DNA from: Clostridium sp.
GTDB lineage: Bacteria; Bacillota; Clostridia; Clostridiales; Clostridiaceae
Reading direction: 5' to 3'
Length of the DNA stretch: 5,313 nucleotides
Assembly: GCA_012511315.1 (NCBI GenBank)
Contig: JAAZGI010000300.1
Span: 1-5,313, forward strand
The notes beneath the pieces were generated by a model. It was not told the DNA's origin. It made no database searches and saw only the letters and a program-made list of their open reading frames with translations. The position numbers were made by a program, and so were the translations under genes. Numbering within the stretch: position 1 is the first letter of the stretch; each line of letters opens with the position of its first letter. Below are positions 4,989 through 5,313 of the stretch, piece after piece.

Positions 4989-5313
4989 ATGAAAAAAACA
5001 AACCATAATAATCACGATATCACTCGACAAAAGAATGGCGAAAATAAACCAAAGAATCATCCGATTCCTGATTCAGAGTATACTAAGGAGAAATTTGAAT
5101 TAGATCATCATCATAAGATGGGAGACGATCACGCTTCAGGTGGTCATAAGAATCACTTAGATCATAGCCATTCAGATTCAGACCAGGATCAGCCTAAACA
5201 AGAGCTCAACCATAGTCACCATAAAGGTCAAGACCACAATCACAGTCACGATGGCGGTCATCATCACGACCACCAAAGTCATCATGAGATGATGATAAAA
5301 GATTTTAAAAAGA
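4989..5313 (+). CDS. copB: Probable CopB-type heavy-metal (copper/silver) P-type ATPase, N-terminal His-rich part only
   Basis: A near-consensus ribosome binding site AAGGAGGT (4977-4984) lies just before ATG at 4989. The frame is open to the window end, giving 108 complete codons. The visible part is a soluble, metal-binding-like tail with 23 histidines in 108 residues, mixed with Asp, Ser and Gly (for example LDHHHKMGDDHASGGH at 38-53 and HSHDGGHHHDHQSHH at 85-99), and no cysteine. It ends in EMMIKDFKK (100-108). In CopB-type ATPases a His-rich N terminus followed by such a basic DFK(K/R)R segment leads straight into the first membrane helix. CopB exports copper or silver ions from the cytoplasm. 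The membrane, phosphorylation (DKTGT) and CPH motifs are all beyond the window. Another His-rich metal transporter, such as a zinc or cadmium pump, remains possible. It appears to be a separate transcription unit from the ABC operon. Confidence 0.7.
   Translation, partial: MKKTNHNNHDITRQKNGENKPKNHPIPDSEYTKEKFELDHHHKMGDDHASGGHKNHLDHSHSDSDQDQPKQELNHSHHKGQDHNHSHDGGHHHDHQSHHEMMIKDFKK

Overview
The window comes from an AT-rich, low-GC Gram-positive bacterium (Bacillota). Evidence for this is the strong AGGAGG-type ribosome binding sites, AT-rich codon use, sigma-A-like promoters of the TTGACA/TATAAT type, and a CopB-like protein with a His-rich N terminus of the kind known from enterococci and clostridia. 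I cannot name the genus from the sequence.

Layout. (1) 1-333 is the C-terminal part of an alpha/beta hydrolase of the monoacylglycerol lipase / serine aminopeptidase S33 type, whose start lies outside the window. (2) 334-682 is intergenic. It holds a 5-codon minigene, a very long hairpin that should terminate transcription from both sides (471-520), then a promoter with two matching palindromes that are probable repressor operators. (3) 683-4391 is a four-gene, same-strand operon: a TetR-family repressor, an ABC ATPase, and two different ABC-2 type permeases. The ABC genes are 1 and 12 bases apart, each with its own good ribosome binding site. No terminator or convincing promoter is visible between the regulator and the ATPase. 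(4) 4392-4988 is a long non-coding or degenerate stretch. It holds four tandem 10-bp repeats, a hairpin terminator closing the operon, a 32-codon open frame of uncertain status, a promoter candidate, and tandem 18-bp direct repeats in the presumed leader of the next gene. (5) 4989-5313 is the start of a gene whose His-rich N terminus looks like that of a CopB-type heavy-metal P-type ATPase. It is cut by the window end.

How the parts work together. The regulator and pump look like a self-regulated export module. The TetR protein probably binds the two TTGACC-N5-GGTCAA palindromes, one over the -35 box and one over the expected transcription start. That would repress its own gene and the downstream ATPase (one NBD gene) and permease pair (two half-transporters, so a heterodimeric exporter). 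A ligand, plausibly a toxic or antimicrobial small molecule, would relieve repression. The substrate cannot be read from the sequence. The neighbouring metal-ATPase gene suggests an accessory stress/efflux neighbourhood, but it is separated by a terminator and appears to be its own transcription unit.

Nothing here is clearly a new system. The most interesting signals are the paired operators and the unexplained repeats in 4402-4441 and 4774-4809.
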